IMG/VR virus record: IMGVR_UViG_3300010396_000006
Span: 41,648-105,647 of that record
DNA from: a virus
Length of the DNA stretch: 64,000 nucleotides
Reading direction: 5' to 3' (one strand)
The notes under the pieces were generated by a model. That model did no database searches. It was not told the origin of the DNA and worked only from the letters and a program-made list of their open reading frames with translations. Positions 30,991-37,954 of this stretch are shown here, in pieces (the first letter of the stretch is position 1; each line of letters begins with the position of its first letter). The position numbers and the translations under genes are program-made.

Positions 30991-31197
30991 ATGATTATCA
31001 GTTTTTATGAGATGCAATTGTTCTGTGATGCACAAAATCATGTGAATCCAAAAGGTCCGTCGCAGAGTTCATTCACTGGAACAACAGTAGAGTCAGCCAA
31101 GCAGCATGCTGCCAGATGCGGGTGGACAATCAAAAATTATCGCAAGAGAGAAGTTTGCCTATGTCCGAAGTGTGGTCCAAAGGCCAAGATCAAATGA
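30991..31197 (+). CDS. Small protein with C-terminal cysteine pair
   Basis: This 68-residue protein ends CLCPKCGPKAKIK, preceded by a segment in which serine and threonine are common (SSFTGTTVESAKQHAARCGW). It may carry half of a zinc site. The stop is close to the start of the next gene. Confidence 0.55.
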   Translation: MIISFYEMQLFCDAQNHVNPKGPSQSSFTGTTVESAKQHAARCGWTIKNYRKREVCLCPKCGPKAKIK

Positions 31198-31208
31198 AAG
31201 GCGGTCCA

Positions 31209-31547
31209 ATGTCTGAACAAGACGAAATGAAACAGTTGCTTCATGACATCGGTTGCCGTTGCCGTCATCCGAATTCAAGTCAGGAATGGTACATTCTGGA
31301 CGGCATTTCGATTGATTTCTACCTGTTGTTTGACACGTCACTGGACGATGAAGAACCAAAGCCGGGAACTTGCGACGTCTTTCTACTCGAAACCGGGGAT
31401 GTTCCGGGGTCGCATGATTGCCGAATTGCCGCTGATTTAATTCCGAAACAGATCATCGCGTTGCTGCGATTAATGAATCTGCCGTTGCTGAAAGAACGAG
31501 TCAGAGACGTGCTGGAAGTCAGGGCCGCGATCTACGGTCTGGTGTGA
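31209..31547 (+). CDS. Hypothetical protein
   Basis: This 112-residue protein starts at ATG 31209 with AAAGGCGG six bases upstream. GCRCRHPNSSQEWYILDGISIDFYLLFD suggests a small alpha/beta domain; the end is a helix. It is the last small gene before the MuF-like head gene. Confidence 0.6.
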   Translation: MSEQDEMKQLLHDIGCRCRHPNSSQEWYILDGISIDFYLLFDTSLDDEEPKPGTCDVFLLETGDVPGSHDCRIAADLIPKQIIALLRLMNLPLLKERVRDVLEVRAAIYGLV

Positions 31548-31601
31548 TTCCGATTCCAAGGCCAAATCAGACCTGTTAGATTCCGGCCAAAGGAATCAAT
31601 C

Positions 31602-33095
31602 ATGGAACTGCCCAATCGGGACGATTTGGAAGCGAGATTCGCGAAACGGTTCGGCAAGGTCGCCAGAAGGCACATGAGGCAATTCAGGAAGTTGCTCGGC
31701 AATCCACCAGATCTACGAAACGTCCCCGAAGATTTCTACGAACAGATGCAACGGGAAGTCGATAACGAGCTGTATGCGATCCTGTTGCTGATCTTCGACG
31801 AATCGGCCCTGTATCACGGCTGGAGTGGCACAGCAGCGAACCTCGCAGCCTATGGGTGGGCGCACAAGCGAGCGATCGACTTCTCAAAGTATTGGGTTGA
31901 TTCATCTCGATCGATCCTACAAACCGGATTCGACAAGCTGAATGAATCAGAGCCAGTTCAGGAACGGACGGTTGAGGAAGCCAGGGAAGCCGCACGGCCG
32001 AAAGTCGATGAAGGCGTTAAACTGCCGACCAAGGAAGAAATCAGTAAACTCGTCGATAAGGTATTCGGGCCGCATCGCATTGCCGTGGTGGCTGTCGACG
32101 AGACAACGCGGGCGCAACATGCCGGGGCAGAATCGGCGGTTGACGCGACAGTCGGACTATCGACGGATGATCTGTGGCGAGTTCAGGAATCATCCCCAGG
32201 TGTTCCGGATGAAAAAGTTTGTCCATTGTGCCGATCCGTGAATCGAGTGAAGCGGAAAGATTGGCCGTGGCGACTCAGCGAAGGTCCGCCCTGTCATCCA
32301 AACGACCGTTGCTATGTGGAATATGTCAATGTGCCAGTCAAGGAAGCCGTTGGCCGAATGTTGGAAGATTCCGATTACAAAAGCCTATCACTTCATCGCG
32401 AATCATTCGATCTCAACGCATGGTATCGAACAGCCGCAAACGCTCCCGAGTGGCGGGCACACTGCCGAAAGAATGAAATCGAGATCGACGATCTGACAGC
32501 GTTCAAATCGTTCAATCCGAACGAGCCAAGGGCAAAGGATGGCAGGTGGATGTCAGGGGGATCAGATCATGACCCATCCGCAAATGATAAGTATGTCCTG
32601 AGGAGAACATCTAACCCTGACGCAGATCTCAAGCGAGGATGGTCAGCATGGGGCGGAATCTACACTGATTCGCCGCTCGACAATCCGGAAGTCGATAACA
32701 AAATGGCGGAAGAAGGGAAAGACGTCTACGACATAATCAACGCCATCGGTGACGACAATACGCACGAAACAGAAGAAGGCTGGGAGATCAACGACACTCC
32801 AGAGGCAAAACAAGCCGTCGCTGAATGGATTGATGAAGAACTGGGATTGGATATGCGCAAAGATCCAACAAGCGGCAAGTGGGCTCTATTTCATCACCAT
32901 GGCCTTTCGTCGTACGAATTGGAATCAACCCATCCTGACGCCGCCGTTAATGAGGGTCGAAGGAAAGTCACTAGCGGAGAGCATGACTTCCTCACAGGTG
33001 GCCACACTGGAATCGATCCAGTTGCGTATCACCACGTTGGCGATGACAAGTATGTGTTTCGCGTTCGAGATACTGGCATTCAAAGGGATTCTTAA
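31602..33095 (+). CDS. MuF-like minor head protein with C-terminal extension
   Basis: This 497-residue protein has AAAGGA before its ATG. Residues ~10-200 form a long helical domain. CPLCRSVNRV (~207) and GPPCHPNDRCYVEYV (~228-242) match the cysteine/histidine signature of phage Mu F and SPP1 gp7 head morphogenesis proteins, which sit inside the head near the portal and are ejected with DNA. Residue ~305 on begins NEPRAKDGRWMSGG, the usual linker before cargo domains in MuF proteins; the following ~180 acidic residues are unassigned. The gene is 10 kb from the portal and 5 kb from the capsid, an unusual separation. Confidence 0.8.
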   Translation: MELPNRDDLEARFAKRFGKVARRHMRQFRKLLGNPPDLRNVPEDFYEQMQREVDNELYAILLLIFDESALYHGWSGTAANLAAYGWAHKRAIDFSKYWVDSSRSILQTGFDKLNESEPVQERTVEEAREAARPKVDEGVKLPTKEEISKLVDKVFGPHRIAVVAVDETTRAQHAGAESAVDATVGLSTDDLWRVQESSPGVPDEKVCPLCRSVNRVKRKDWPWRLSEGPPCHPNDRCYVEYVNVPVKEAVGRMLEDSDYKSLSLHRESFDLNAWYRTAANAPEWRAHCRKNEIEIDDLTAFKSFNPNEPRAKDGRWMSGGSDHDPSANDKYVLRRTSNPDADLKRGWSAWGGIYTDSPLDNPEVDNKMAEEGKDVYDIINAIGDDNTHETEEGWEINDTPEAKQAVAEWIDEELGLDMRKDPTSGKWALFHHHGLSSYELESTHPDAAVNEGRRKVTSGEHDFLTGGHTGIDPVAYHHVGDDKYVFRVRDTGIQRDS

Positions 33096-33107
33096 AAAGG
33101 AAGATCA

Positions 33108-33359
33108 ATGATCAAGTCAGTGTTTGCGGGAGAAAACGAAGAGACCGGAGAAATTATCAATGGATGAGCAATTGAGATTAGAGAAGGGGTGCTACTTGCT
33201 GATTCTGAAAAGAAAAAACGCGCCCTGAGATTCGAAACAAAAATTCAAGCAGACGCGGCTATCTCGGCACTGGCTGAACACGGTATTTTTACTTTTGACG
33301 ACATTCAGTCTGTATTGAGAGAAGATGTTGTCTCGATATGCCGGAATGCAACCGCATGA
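33108..33359 (+). pseudogene. Small ORF interrupted by an in-frame TGA
   Basis: From ATG 33108 (AAGGAAGATC upstream) the frame reads 19 codons (ending TGEIING), meets TGA at 33165, then stays open for 63 codons (AIEIREGVLLADSEKKKRALRF...) to a TGA at 33357. The second part has no good start, so the whole looks like one ~83-residue gene broken by a nonsense change or read through. Other genes here use TGA as a normal stop. Confidence 0.5.
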
Positions 33360-33577
33360 CAATCCTCAACCAAATCTATCCGCATCTCAAGATCCACAAC
33401 CAAACAAGACCGGGCACGTCAGTATCCTATGGGGCCGCAAGATCCCTGGAATTCTGCCTACAGGAACGAGAACGCCAAGCCGAGCGCCAGCGGCAATTCC
33501 GCGACGTGTTCTCAAGAGCATTCCCCGGATGCAATCTGCTGGCCGTTGATGAACTGATGGAAAAGCTTGACTTTTGA
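33356..33577 (+). CDS. Hypothetical protein
   Basis: ATG 33356 overlaps the preceding stop (ATGA); ATG 33338 is an alternative. The 73-residue protein is basic and helical (SLEFCLQERERQAERQRQFRDVFSRAF). The function is unknown. Confidence 0.5.
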   Translation: MTILNQIYPHLKIHNQTRPGTSVSYGAARSLEFCLQERERQAERQRQFRDVFSRAFPGCNLLAVDELMEKLDF

Positions 33578-33600
33578 GCAGGCCGAATCGGGATTTACAG

Positions 33601-33647
33601 AAATCTTATAGATTTCCGTTGACAGAATGCCGATCCAAGATTAGGAT
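33601..33647 (+). promoter_or_regulatory. Promoter with A/T dyad, P33.6
   Basis: The dyad AAATC-TTATA-GATTT (33601-33615) is followed by a perfect TTGACA (33619-33624), a 17-base spacer and TAGGAT (33642-33647). Confidence 0.7.
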
Positions 33648-33661
33648 CAGGCCATCGCGAC

Positions 33662-33683
33662 TCAGTTGACAGTAACCAACTGA
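33662..33683 (+). promoter_or_regulatory. 5'-end CAGTAAC stem-loop, copy 4
   Basis: The perfect 7-pair stem TCAGTTG/CAACTGA encloses ACAGTAAC. It is 22 bases after the -10 and ~40 bases before the start codon at 33720. Confidence 0.6.
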
Positions 33684-33719
33684 CGGAATCGCCTCTTAAA
33701 AACAACGGAGATCTGAATC

Positions 33720-33914
33720 ATGATCACGACTCAAGCCGAGCCAAAATTCTGCGTTGGTGACGAAGTGAAGCTTCCTAACGGTCAAGTCTGTCCAGTCGCC
33801 GAAATCGAATTTGATTCGGTTCTCGGATTCCGATACTGCGTGGTTCTGTTCGGGACCGATGACGAACCGGACGAACGAGATTGGTACGGCGAAAAGCGTT
33901 TGAAGCTCGCTTGA
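33720..33914 (+). CDS. Small SH3-like protein
   Basis: This 64-residue protein has GGAG before its ATG. KFCVGDEVKLPNGQVCPVAEIEFD is the same barrel signature as the repeats at 9930-11678, here as a single domain ending EKRLKLA. It is the first gene of a promoter unit with the CAGTAAC hairpin. Confidence 0.65.
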   Translation: MITTQAEPKFCVGDEVKLPNGQVCPVAEIEFDSVLGFRYCVVLFGTDDEPDERDWYGEKRLKLA

Positions 33915-33945
33915 TTCGATTAATCTCACTCACAAAGGTCAATGA

Positions 33946-34206
33946 ATGCTCCCCGAAGAAATGGAATTCCACCGCAACTATCCGTTCATGCTGGTCGACA
34001 GGATGTGTCCAGGCGTGATCGTCGATCGATGCCGGTCATTCTCAGAAGCGACTGGACTGGTGAAGTCAATGGGCGCTCATGTGGTCAGTCTCAACGGATG
34101 CGTCGTGACGTTTGAAAATGTCGCCGCTGTTCGGAGTTCGTTCATCTCGAAGCCACACAAGGATCAATCATGCCGCGGATCTCACTCGTCAAATATCGTG
34201 AACTGA
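33946..34206 (+). CDS. Hypothetical protein
   Basis: This 86-residue protein has AAAGG eight bases before its ATG. The N-terminal two thirds look like a small alpha/beta domain (GVIVDRCRSFSEATGLVKSMGAHVVSLNGCVVTFE). Its last residues overlap the next gene by 37 bases. Confidence 0.55.
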   Translation: MLPEEMEFHRNYPFMLVDRMCPGVIVDRCRSFSEATGLVKSMGAHVVSLNGCVVTFENVAAVRSSFISKPHKDQSCRGSHSSNIVN

Positions 34207-34460
34207 TTGAAGACTGTTGGGCGAAAAGGCGTGAGCTGACGAATGCCGTCTCGTCTCATGATCAGCGGGTCGCATGGATGTGGTGTCGAGATGCGACCGA
34301 TGCCCTGAAGTCAGCCAGAACGGCGTTTCCCGCGGAACGAGATTCACGCCGGGCCGCGTTTGTGATCTCGACCAATGAGATTCTACTGGCTCGCAAGAAA
34401 GCGGAATTCGACGCCGTAGATGTGCTGATTACAAAACTGGCATTTGGAAAAGGTCCGTGA
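34170..34460 (+). CDS. Helical hypothetical protein
   Basis: This 96-residue basic, helical protein is rich in Arg and Ala (AWMWCRDATDALKSARTAFPAERDSRRAAF). It starts within the preceding gene and ends one base before the next start. The function is unknown. Confidence 0.55.
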   Translation: MPRISLVKYRELIEDCWAKRRELTNAVSSHDQRVAWMWCRDATDALKSARTAFPAERDSRRAAFVISTNEILLARKKAEFDAVDVLITKLAFGKGP

Positions 34461-34461
34461 A

Positions 34462-34884
34462 ATGGCTGTACTGATTCAGAAATGGCAAGCGGCGGACGGC
34501 TCCGAGTGGAACACTCTCCAAGCGGCGGAAGGCCGGGAACGATTGTTGAGTGAAATCAACATCGCCATGTCGATACTGAGGATTGTCAAAGTCGAACGCG
34601 GCAAGTTCTATCAGCATGATCTGCCGCTCGTGAGATTGGCTCGCCGGCGTCTGGTGGAAATCATCAAGCGTGAACGATTGCAGCATTGGCCAGAGCATCA
34701 AGCAAGAGACGCCGATGAGTTCCATCCCAACGGAGGACTCGGGCGAATTCTTGATGATCCAGGAGATCCTCTTGCGTCAGCGTGGGGACGATTCGGCAGC
34801 ATTGACTTCGAAACAGGCCGTCAATACGACCAGCCGTACACTGCAATGCACCCCGAAGAAATGGCAAAGGCTGAACCGCAATGA
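34462..34884 (+). CDS. Hypothetical protein
   Basis: This 140-residue protein starts at ATG 34462 next to the preceding stop. The first 80 residues are helical and basic; the rest is acidic, with Gly/Asp turns. It overlaps the following HTH gene by four bases. Confidence 0.6.
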   Translation: MAVLIQKWQAADGSEWNTLQAAEGRERLLSEINIAMSILRIVKVERGKFYQHDLPLVRLARRRLVEIIKRERLQHWPEHQARDADEFHPNGGLGRILDDPGDPLASAWGRFGSIDFETGRQYDQPYTAMHPEEMAKAEPQ

Positions 34885-35102
34885 ACACTCTCACCGTCAA
34901 AGAAGTGGCCAAACTCTGCCGAGTGACCAATCAGACGATCAAGCGATGGTTTGAGAAAGGGAAGCTCGAAGGATTCCGAAATCAAGAGGAGCAAATCCGA
35001 TTCTGGATTTCGGACGTCAAGATCTTTATCCGTGAAAAAGGACTGCGATACCCGAAGCGGTTCGAACCATCAGGCTTTGATTGCATTGAACTCGGTTGCT
35101 GA
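34881..35102 (+). CDS. Excisionase/MerR-like helix-turn-helix protein
   Basis: This 73-residue protein reads TLTVKEVAKLCRVTNQTIKRWFEKGKLEGFRNQ..., the HTH_17 pattern of excisionases and BldC-like regulators: a MerR-type helix-turn-helix followed by a wing (QIRFWISDVKIFIREKG). Such proteins bend DNA at attachment sites or regulate transcription. No integrase is seen in the window, so an excisionase role is not supported directly. It is coupled to the genes on both sides. Confidence 0.75.
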   Translation: MNTLTVKEVAKLCRVTNQTIKRWFEKGKLEGFRNQEEQIRFWISDVKIFIREKGLRYPKRFEPSGFDCIELGC

Positions 35103-35113
35103 AGGAACTCATC

Positions 35114-35515
35114 GTGCAGAAGTGGGAATACAAAGTCGAAGTTGTTACCGGAGAGGCGGACTCGGTCGACTACTTGAACTCACGAAGCAACGACGGCTGG
35201 CAGCTTATTCAGATGCAATTTCCGCAAGTCGGAGCTACGGCTTTGTGTTTCTACATGCGGGAAAAGAAAGAATCGACAAAGCCGGCTGAATGGCTCGACA
35301 AGCCCGATTCTTACGGTCTCTGGTTGTTCGCGGGAAAGAAACCAATGATCGGTTACTACGATGGATTGCCGTTCGAAGTCTCTTCTGACGGAGGCAATCT
35401 GCCGAAGATGATTGCTCGCGATCTGTGTGCCCGTGGCGACTACCGGCCGATCACCGCATTCGTTGGCAAGTGGAAAAAGATGGCCTATGAAAAACCTCCC
35501 GAGGATCAATCATGA
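35114..35515 (+). CDS. DUF4177-like protein
   Basis: This 133-residue protein starts at GTG 35114 behind AAGGA. QKWEYKVEVV ... DYLNSRSNDGWQLIQMQF ... ALCFYMREK follows the DUF4177 pattern, also found at the end of the protein at 9930. The remaining half contains Trp/Gly-rich segments (GLWLFAGKKPMIGYYDG). The function is unknown. It overlaps the exonuclease gene by four bases. Confidence 0.65.
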   Translation: MQKWEYKVEVVTGEADSVDYLNSRSNDGWQLIQMQFPQVGATALCFYMREKKESTKPAEWLDKPDSYGLWLFAGKKPMIGYYDGLPFEVSSDGGNLPKMIARDLCARGDYRPITAFVGKWKKMAYEKPPEDQS

Positions 35516-36073
35516 ACTTCATCATCGTGGATACTGAAACTTCGGATCTTCCCCTACAGGGCTCCTCCATCAGCCGTCGACAACTGGCCGCGAATCGTAA
35601 CGATCGCATGGCACATTCACGCTGGCGATTGGGATGTCTCGCACTATCACGTCATCAAACCAGACGGCTGGCGATCGACTCTCAAAGCTCTGGACATTCA
35701 CAAGATCACCCATGAGGAAGCCGAGGTAAAAGGCGAACCTATCAGGGACGTCCTGACGTCCCTTGCGGCGGACGTTGCAAAAGCTGATCGAGTGATCTGC
35801 CACAACACGGAATTCGATCTGAAAGTCATTTGGGCCGAACTGATCCGCGTCCAGATGCCAGACATCTTCAAGGACAAGCAATTTCTTTGCACGATGAAGT
35901 CGACAACGAACTACTGCCGCATCCCAGGACCTTACGGCAACAAATGGCCAAAGCTGGAGGAACTGTACTTCAAGTTGTTCGGTGAGAAGTTTGAAGGTCA
36001 CAACTCGTCTGGAGATGTTGCCGCGACGTTGAAGTGCTATCTGAAGTTGATCGAACTAGGGCTCATCCAATGA
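35512..36073 (+). CDS. DnaQ-like 3'-5' exonuclease with internal +1 frameshift
   Basis: The start MNFIIVDTETSDLP (exonuclease motif I, D-x-E) is in one frame. After CCCC at 35551-35554 the protein continues in the +1 frame: YRAPPSAVDNWPRIVTIAWH..., then CHNTEFD (motif II) and HNSSGDVAA (motif III, DEDDh type), ending at 36073. In intact relatives a run similar to APVTDLDNWPRLVQ follows the GLP segment directly, so the shift must occur at or next to the CCCC run. Either one C is extra (mutation or sequencing error) or the ribosome slips +1 on CCC-C. The joined protein would have about 186 residues and could act in replication or recombination. Confidence 0.7.
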
Positions 36074-36318
36074 GATGCGACGAATGCCGATTTTGGAAGA
36101 GAATTGAATTAGGGGACGAACCGGCTGCTGACGGAGAAAGCGGGGAGTGTCGCATTAATCCGCCAAAAATCATTGGCGTGATTTCTATCGCTGCCAATAG
36201 GCAATCGTCTGAACAAGCGGGGATTCCTGTTGAGATTGACGACTTCTGCGTTAACAAGGGACGATTTCCTAGAACTTACAACGATTGCTGGTGTGGGAAA
36301 TTTGAGGCGATTCGATGA
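36070..36318 (+). CDS. Cysteine-rich phage protein (CxxCxFW type)
   Basis: This 82-residue protein overlaps the exonuclease stop by four bases. RCDECRFWK at the start, GECRINPPK in the middle and YNDCWCGKFE at the end form a common phage pattern thought to bind zinc. The activity is unknown. Confidence 0.7.
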   Translation: MRCDECRFWKRIELGDEPAADGESGECRINPPKIIGVISIAANRQSSEQAGIPVEIDDFCVNKGRFPRTYNDCWCGKFEAIR

Positions 36319-36470
36319 TCGATCAAGAAAACCTCGACATGGCCATCAAGGTAATGGATTGGGCGGTAATCGCGTTGCTGACATTATTGGTGATCCTGGG
36401 CGCATTCGTGATCTGGAATTTTGATTGTTGGTACAGAAATGAAAAAACAAACGAAAAAAGAAAGTCCTGA
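36315..36470 (+). CDS. Small single-helix membrane protein
   Basis: ATG 36315 overlaps the previous stop. The 51 codons encode a short polar start, one membrane helix (residues ~13-33, MDWAVIALLTLLVILGAFVI) and a basic tail (RNEKTNEKRK). The overlap and composition support translation. A holin-accessory or regulatory role is possible. Confidence 0.55.
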   Translation: MIDQENLDMAIKVMDWAVIALLTLLVILGAFVIWNFDCWYRNEKTNEKRKS

Positions 36471-36699
36471 ATTTCCGCGTCCAGAACTGTACGCATTCCG
36501 TGAGGAACACGGCGGCGTCCTGTGTGAGCGACTTGAGAATGGATGCTGGGTTATCTGGGGCGGTCAACCCAGTCGATTCGGTACTAATCGCCAGGCGTGG
36601 GACGGCCACGGATTTGAATGGACAACTCGACCGGCGGAATTCACAACGATGGAATTGGCTTGGCACGAATTCATTCAGAAGATCCAAGGAAAACACTGA
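36439..36699 (+). CDS. Hypothetical protein
   Basis: This 86-residue protein starts at ATG 36439 inside the preceding small gene. A lysine-rich start leads to a compact Trp-rich domain (GVLCERLENGCWVIWGGQPSRFG ... FEWTTRPAEFTTMELAWHEF). No family is recognised. Confidence 0.55.
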   Translation: MKKQTKKESPEFPRPELYAFREEHGGVLCERLENGCWVIWGGQPSRFGTNRQAWDGHGFEWTTRPAEFTTMELAWHEFIQKIQGKH

Positions 36700-36711
36700 G
36701 CGAGATCCAAA

Positions 36712-37263
36712 ATGCGACCGAAACACTTCTACCATGTTTCGAGCCAATGGCTCGGCAACGAGTTCCAGCCAATCCTACGAACGCCAAGCGACATGGCGAA
36801 GAAAGAACCGCCGACACCCAGGCTCTGCGTCTGTCCGACAATCGCGGCCTGTTTCGCGGCCAGACTGATGGCCAGTCATCGAACAGCATACGTCTACAAA
36901 ACCGCCAAGCCTTATCGCGGCATCGCTCCCAGGTCAGTCTGGGACCAGATCATTACTGGCGAAAAGTGGCTCATCCCTCCCGTCAAACTGATCCACGTGG
37001 CGAACATCAATGCGCTAACGGTCGACAAGATTCAGTCAGCCGTGATCTATTACCACAAGATCACAAAGCAGAATTCTGGGCATCTGGTGAGATTGGCGCA
37101 GTACGCTCGCGCCAACGAGATAATCGGCGGTCCCGAGTGGGAAGAACGGCTGATCAATCGGTGGCTACGTCGGTTTGACATTTTCGATCCAGAGCGATTC
37201 TTGATCATGAAAGCGATGGAATATCGTCGCAAATCGATTCTCGCAGACCTGCGATTGTTTTGA
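36712..37263 (+). CDS. Hypothetical protein with ART-like sequence features
   Basis: The 183-residue protein opens KHFYHVSSQWLGNEFQPILRTP, then PRLCVCPTIAACFAARL, AYVYKTAKPYRGI and VWDQIITGEKWLIPPVKL. Short Y-H/R and S/T-type patches of this kind occur in RES/ADP-ribosyltransferase-like folds and in a group of phage proteins of unknown role, so a nucleotide-related function is possible but not established. The C-terminal third is basic and helical. It is the last gene before a 380-base gene-free region. Confidence 0.6.
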   Translation: MRPKHFYHVSSQWLGNEFQPILRTPSDMAKKEPPTPRLCVCPTIAACFAARLMASHRTAYVYKTAKPYRGIAPRSVWDQIITGEKWLIPPVKLIHVANINALTVDKIQSAVIYYHKITKQNSGHLVRLAQYARANEIIGGPEWEERLINRWLRRFDIFDPERFLIMKAMEYRRKSILADLRLF

Positions 37264-37389
37264 AAAGTCATCGCCGAAAATCGGTTCATAAACCGGTGAT
37301 GACTATTAAATGCCTGCCGTGCCATTGCCGGTCGGAACTTTCCGTACCAGTCCGGTCCTTGACTCGCCCGGACACGCCTGCCGTGCCAC

Positions 37390-37481
37390 GAAAAAGACCC
37401 GCCTCCAACCGGTGACAGCGGTCGAAAGCGGGCCAAACGAACATCAAATTAAAACCAATTGCAGGCTGTCACCACTGCGTT
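37390..37481 (-). ncRNA. Kissing-loop terminator RNA, copy C
   Basis: Read on the minus strand, a short 5' hairpin GCAG/CTGC (37478-37461) carries GTGACAG in its loop. After ~30 bases comes a terminator (outer stem GCCCGC/GCGGGT, inner stem ACCG/CGGT, loop CTGTCAC) followed by CTTTTTC. The loops are perfectly complementary over GGTGACAGC/GCTGTCACC. A well-formed promoter lies just upstream. No minus-strand gene follows, which argues for a free-standing RNA rather than a leader. Confidence 0.55.
37391..37433 (-). terminator. Minus-strand terminator of RNA copy C
   Basis: The minus-strand stem GCCCGC/GCGGGT with an inner ACCG/CGGT helix is followed by CTTTTTC (plus-strand A-run at 37391-37395). 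Confidence 0.6.
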
Positions 37482-37487
37482 GCGAGC

Positions 37488-37516
37488 ATCCTAGACAGAT
37501 GATTTAGGAAAATCAA
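37488..37516 (-). promoter_or_regulatory. Minus-strand promoter of RNA copy C
   Basis: On the minus strand CTAGTTGATTTTCC repeats the sequence at 1260-1273. TTGATT, a 17-base spacer and TAGGAT are all present at the same spacing as in the plus-strand promoter at 1264-1292. Confidence 0.65.
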
Positions 37517-37646
37517 CTAGAAAAAACTATAAGCGAATAGAAAAGCCAGTCTTCGCATTGAAAACAGCTTGCTGTTGATTCCTCAACCAGAATAAGCCAA
37601 ACTGGTTACGTTCTACTCCCAAGTAATCGCCCGTGCGAGGAACGCC

Positions 37647-37898
37647 ATGTTGGTCAAGGAAGACACAAGCCGTCAGGCCAAGCGCCTGCAACGAATCCGG
37701 TGGCGTCGACTGCCGGAAGCTCCCATCTGTCCAAAATGCTCTGTCGCCTGTCTTCAAGGGTCGACACAAAAACGAGCTGACGGCATCACGATTCAGTATC
37801 GATACTGTCCTAAGTGTCGCTATTCGATGCCGACTGAAGTTGATCCGCTCGTTCTGATGACGAGACGCGATCGACGCAAAAAAGTTTCGTTACAGTAA
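37647..37898 (+). CDS. Basic zinc-ribbon protein
   Basis: This 83-residue protein has GAGG before its ATG. CPKCSVACLQG (residues ~28-38) and YCPKCRYSMP (~53-62) form a zinc ribbon flanked by strongly basic ends (RQAKRLQRIRWRR and RRDRRKK). It probably contacts nucleic acid. It immediately precedes the protease/capsid island. Confidence 0.65.
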   Translation: MLVKEDTSRQAKRLQRIRWRRLPEAPICPKCSVACLQGSTQKRADGITIQYRYCPKCRYSMPTEVDPLVLMTRRDRRKKVSLQ

Positions 37899-37954
37899 GA
37901 ATCGATTCGCTTCGATATTCTCAGAACTCTGCCGTGATTCTCTAATCGTCCGGC

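Larger units (their letters stand above)
37264..37646. other. Gene-free region holding a minus-strand RNA
   Basis: No convincing reading frame lies in these 383 bases. It contains a plus-strand hairpin GTCATCGCCG/CGGTGATGAC (37267-37303), a repeated GCCTGCCGTGCCA (37312 and 37376), the minus-strand promoter at 37488-37516, RNA copy C, and an AACAGC/GCTGTT hairpin near 37564. Confidence 0.7.

Noticed and set aside
34881-35102. Evidence of a prophage integration module
   Set aside because: The small HTH protein looks like an excisionase, but no integrase, attachment-site repeat or lysogeny repressor pair was found in the window.
37310-37507. A 65-codon plus-strand frame in the gene-free region
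   Set aside because: There is no ribosome site, the composition is odd, and it is antisense to the minus-strand RNA copy C and its promoter.
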